The notes beneath the pieces are model-generated. The model was not told the DNA's origin and ran no database searches. It saw nothing but the letters and a program-made list of their open reading frames with translations. A stretch of 6,051 nt of DNA, from positions 1-6,051 of the forward strand of contig JAEYVB010000302.1 in assembly GCA_023429345.1 (NCBI GenBank), written 5' to 3'. Positions 4,796 to 6,051 of this stretch are shown in pieces; the first letter of the stretch is position 1; every line of letters starts with the position of its first letter. The position numbers and the translations under genes are program-made. The stretch comes from Planctomycetota bacterium. GTDB taxonomy: Bacteria; Planctomycetota; Phycisphaerae; Phycisphaerales; UBA1924.

Positions 4796-5896
4796 GTGAG
4801 TCCGCTCGTCCGTATCATCGACGCCAACGCCAACCGCGCCCGCGAGGGCCTGCGGGTGATGGAGGATGTGGCCCGGTTCGGCCTCGATGATGCCGCCCTG
4901 AGCGCTGCGCTGAAAGACCTCCGTCACGAGTTGAGGGCGGCGATCGAGCGCATCCCGGGCCTTGACCGCGCCACGCTCCTCGCCTCGCGGGACACGGAGC
5001 GCGATGTCGGGACGACGATCACAAACGCGGGGGAGGCTCGCCGCGGAGGTCTGCGCGACCTTGCCCTCGCGGCTGCCGGGCGGCTCACCGAGGCTCTGCG
5101 CAGCATCGAGGAGGCGGTCAAGGTGATCGACCCCGGCAGCGCGCCGGCCTTCGGGGCCATCCGCTACCGCGCCTACACCGTCGAGCGGGAGTTGGGCCTG
5201 GCGCTGCCCGCGGGCGACTGCCCCCAGTGGCGACTGTGCGTGCTGCTTTCAGAGTCGCTCTGCCGCCTGCCGTGGCTCGATGTCGCGACGGCCGCCATCG
5301 CCGGAGGCGCGGACTGCCTCCAACTCCGCGAGAAGCACCTGGAGGTGCGCGCGATCATGGCCCGGGCAGCGCAGCTTGTGGAACTGGCCTCCTCCGCCCC
5401 GCGCCGCATCGCCGTGATCGTCAACGACCGCGCCGACATCGCCCTCGCCGCCGGTGCCGACGGGGTGCACCTCGGTCAGACCGATGTTCCGGCTGGCGAC
5501 GTTCGGCGACTCGTGGGCGATCGGCTCTGGATCGGTGTTTCGACGGCGAATATCGAGCAGGCCCGGGCGGCTGCCCGCGATGGGGCCGATTACTGCGGCG
5601 TCGGCCCAATGTTCGCCACAACGACCAAGCACAAGCCGGTTCTGAGCGGTCCGGAGTACCTCCGCGCCTACCTCCAGGACGGGCTTGCAACTCGACTACC
5701 GCACCTCGCCATCGGGGGCATCACGCCCTCAAACGTGCCGGAGCTTGTCCGCGCCCGGTGCCGGGGGGTTGCGGTCTCCTCGGCAGTGTGCGGGGCGGCC
5801 GACCCGGAGCGGGTGTGCCGCGAACTGCTCAGCGCGCTCGAGATGCAGACCGAGCCACGCGGCCGCACTCTGGACAACGCTCCAACTCCGGCGTGA
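4796..5896 (+). CDS. thiE: Bifunctional ThiD2-ThiE: HMP-phosphate kinase domain fused to thiamine-phosphate synthase
   Basis: A 366-residue protein. Residues ~5-132 match the ThiD2 type: RIIDANANRAREGLRVMEDVARF (6-28), LKDLRHEL (39-46), DTERDVGT (66-73), RLTEALRSIEEAVKV (96-110) and IRYRAYTVERELG (122-134). ThiD2 is reported as a monofunctional HMP-P kinase unrelated to ThiD, making HMP-PP. Residues ~145-350 are a full ThiE TIM barrel that joins HMP-PP to the thiazole phosphate. Its motifs are QLREK (Q176, R178, K180), VNDRAD (N210, D211), GVHLGQTD (D230, second Mg ligand), GVST (247-250), GVGPMFATTTK (T275, T277, K278), AIGGI (305-309) and VAVSSAV (325-331). No substrate-binding residue is missing. 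Consecutive steps are thus joined in one cytosolic protein. GTG 4796 is chosen because the ThiD2 family begins right there; the open frame runs far upstream but only antisense-like within the kinase gene. No Shine-Dalgarno is visible. It lies 26 bases after the kinase. The last ~16 residues are beyond the ThiE fold and overlap the convergent gene. Confidence 0.94.
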   Translation: MSPLVRIIDANANRAREGLRVMEDVARFGLDDAALSAALKDLRHELRAAIERIPGLDRATLLASRDTERDVGTTITNAGEARRGGLRDLALAAAGRLTEALRSIEEAVKVIDPGSAPAFGAIRYRAYTVERELGLALPAGDCPQWRLCVLLSESLCRLPWLDVATAAIAGGADCLQLREKHLEVRAIMARAAQLVELASSAPRRIAVIVNDRADIALAAGADGVHLGQTDVPAGDVRRLVGDRLWIGVSTANIEQARAAARDGADYCGVGPMFATTTKHKPVLSGPEYLRAYLQDGLATRLPHLAIGGITPSNVPELVRARCRGVAVSSAVCGAADPERVCRELLSALEMQTEPRGRTLDNAPTPA

Positions 5897-6041
5897 TTGG
5901 ATATCCGCACCGGGTGCAGCGGCCCCCGCGGCCACGGGCCAGCCGCCGAACCGCCCCCGGGCTCGACAGCAGCATCAGCCAGACGGCCCCGAACACCGCC
6001 ATGACGATGACCAGCCCACGCCAGACGGGCAGGTAGGGCAT
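5829..6041 (-). CDS. Small single-pass membrane protein with four-Cys zinc ribbon (start uncertain, possibly continues past window)
   Basis: At least 70 residues. One membrane helix (~8-27, GLVIVMAVFGAVWLMLLSS) is followed by an Arg/Gly-rich linker and a zinc ribbon with C42, C45, C56 and C59 (CTRCGY-10 residues-CPECG). The 'CxxCGY...CPECG' ribbon next to a membrane helix is, from general knowledge, very common among small planctomycete proteins of unknown role. The four Cys should bind one Zn; nothing points to an enzyme. The frame stays open to the window edge upstream of ATG 6041 (complement), and no Shine-Dalgarno precedes that ATG in the ten visible bases, so the true start may lie outside. 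It converges on the thiamine gene and overlaps its 3' end by 68 bases. No terminator is seen between them. Confidence 0.78.
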   Translation of the reverse strand: MPYLPVWRGLVIVMAVFGAVWLMLLSSPGAVRRLARGRGGRCTRCGYPITPELERCPECGRVARSASRAR

Positions 6042-6051
6042 GACGCGGCCG

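Overview
This is a GC-rich bacterial window holding seven protein genes, one tRNA and two strong intrinsic terminators. A phycisphaera-like planctomycete is the best guess for the host. That rests on the small membrane protein with a CTRCGY...CPECG zinc ribbon at the right edge, the PKD-like lipoprotein, and the general protein style. It is an inference, not something proved by the sequence.

Positions 121-1864 (+) look like one four-gene transcription unit. In order it encodes a VOC (glyoxalase/bleomycin-resistance fold) protein with a long disordered-looking tail, a 58-residue two-helix DUF1328 membrane protein, a DUF892/YciF-type ferritin-like protein, and a small lipoprotein with a PKD/Ig-like domain. 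Gaps are 11, 43 and 43 bases. The last three genes have clear Shine-Dalgarno sites, and the first has a plausible short one. Downstream lie three hairpins in a row, the last a near-ideal terminator at 1944-1978. YciF and DUF1328 proteins are often found among stress-response genes, so a stress or envelope-maintenance role is plausible but inferred.

Positions 2049-2123 encode a complete tRNA-Pro(GGG) without an encoded CCA. It has its own terminator at 2128-2160 and is probably a single-gene unit.

Positions 2205-4769 (+) encode an 854-residue membrane-bound hybrid of sensor modules and kinase: TM, CHASE, TM, PAS, PAS, HisKA, HATPase. No response regulator is present in the window. Twenty-six bases later, 4796-5896 encodes a bifunctional thiamine biosynthesis protein: an N-terminal ThiD2-type domain (HMP-phosphate kinase) fused to a complete ThiE (thiamine-phosphate synthase). 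Neither gene has a recognisable Shine-Dalgarno site, and both have a TANNNT hexamer 5-6 bases before the start codon.

The minus strand from 6041 down to 5829 carries the zinc-ribbon membrane protein. Its 3' end overlaps the 3' end of the thiamine gene by 68 bases, tail to tail.

Most of the window is ordinary chromosomal housekeeping and accessory content. I see no mobile element, CRISPR array or clear new defence system. The points most worth checking are the ThiD2-ThiE fusion, the convergent overlap that places part of a zinc ribbon antisense to thiE, the possible leaderless starts, and the VOC protein lacking the usual metal ligands.
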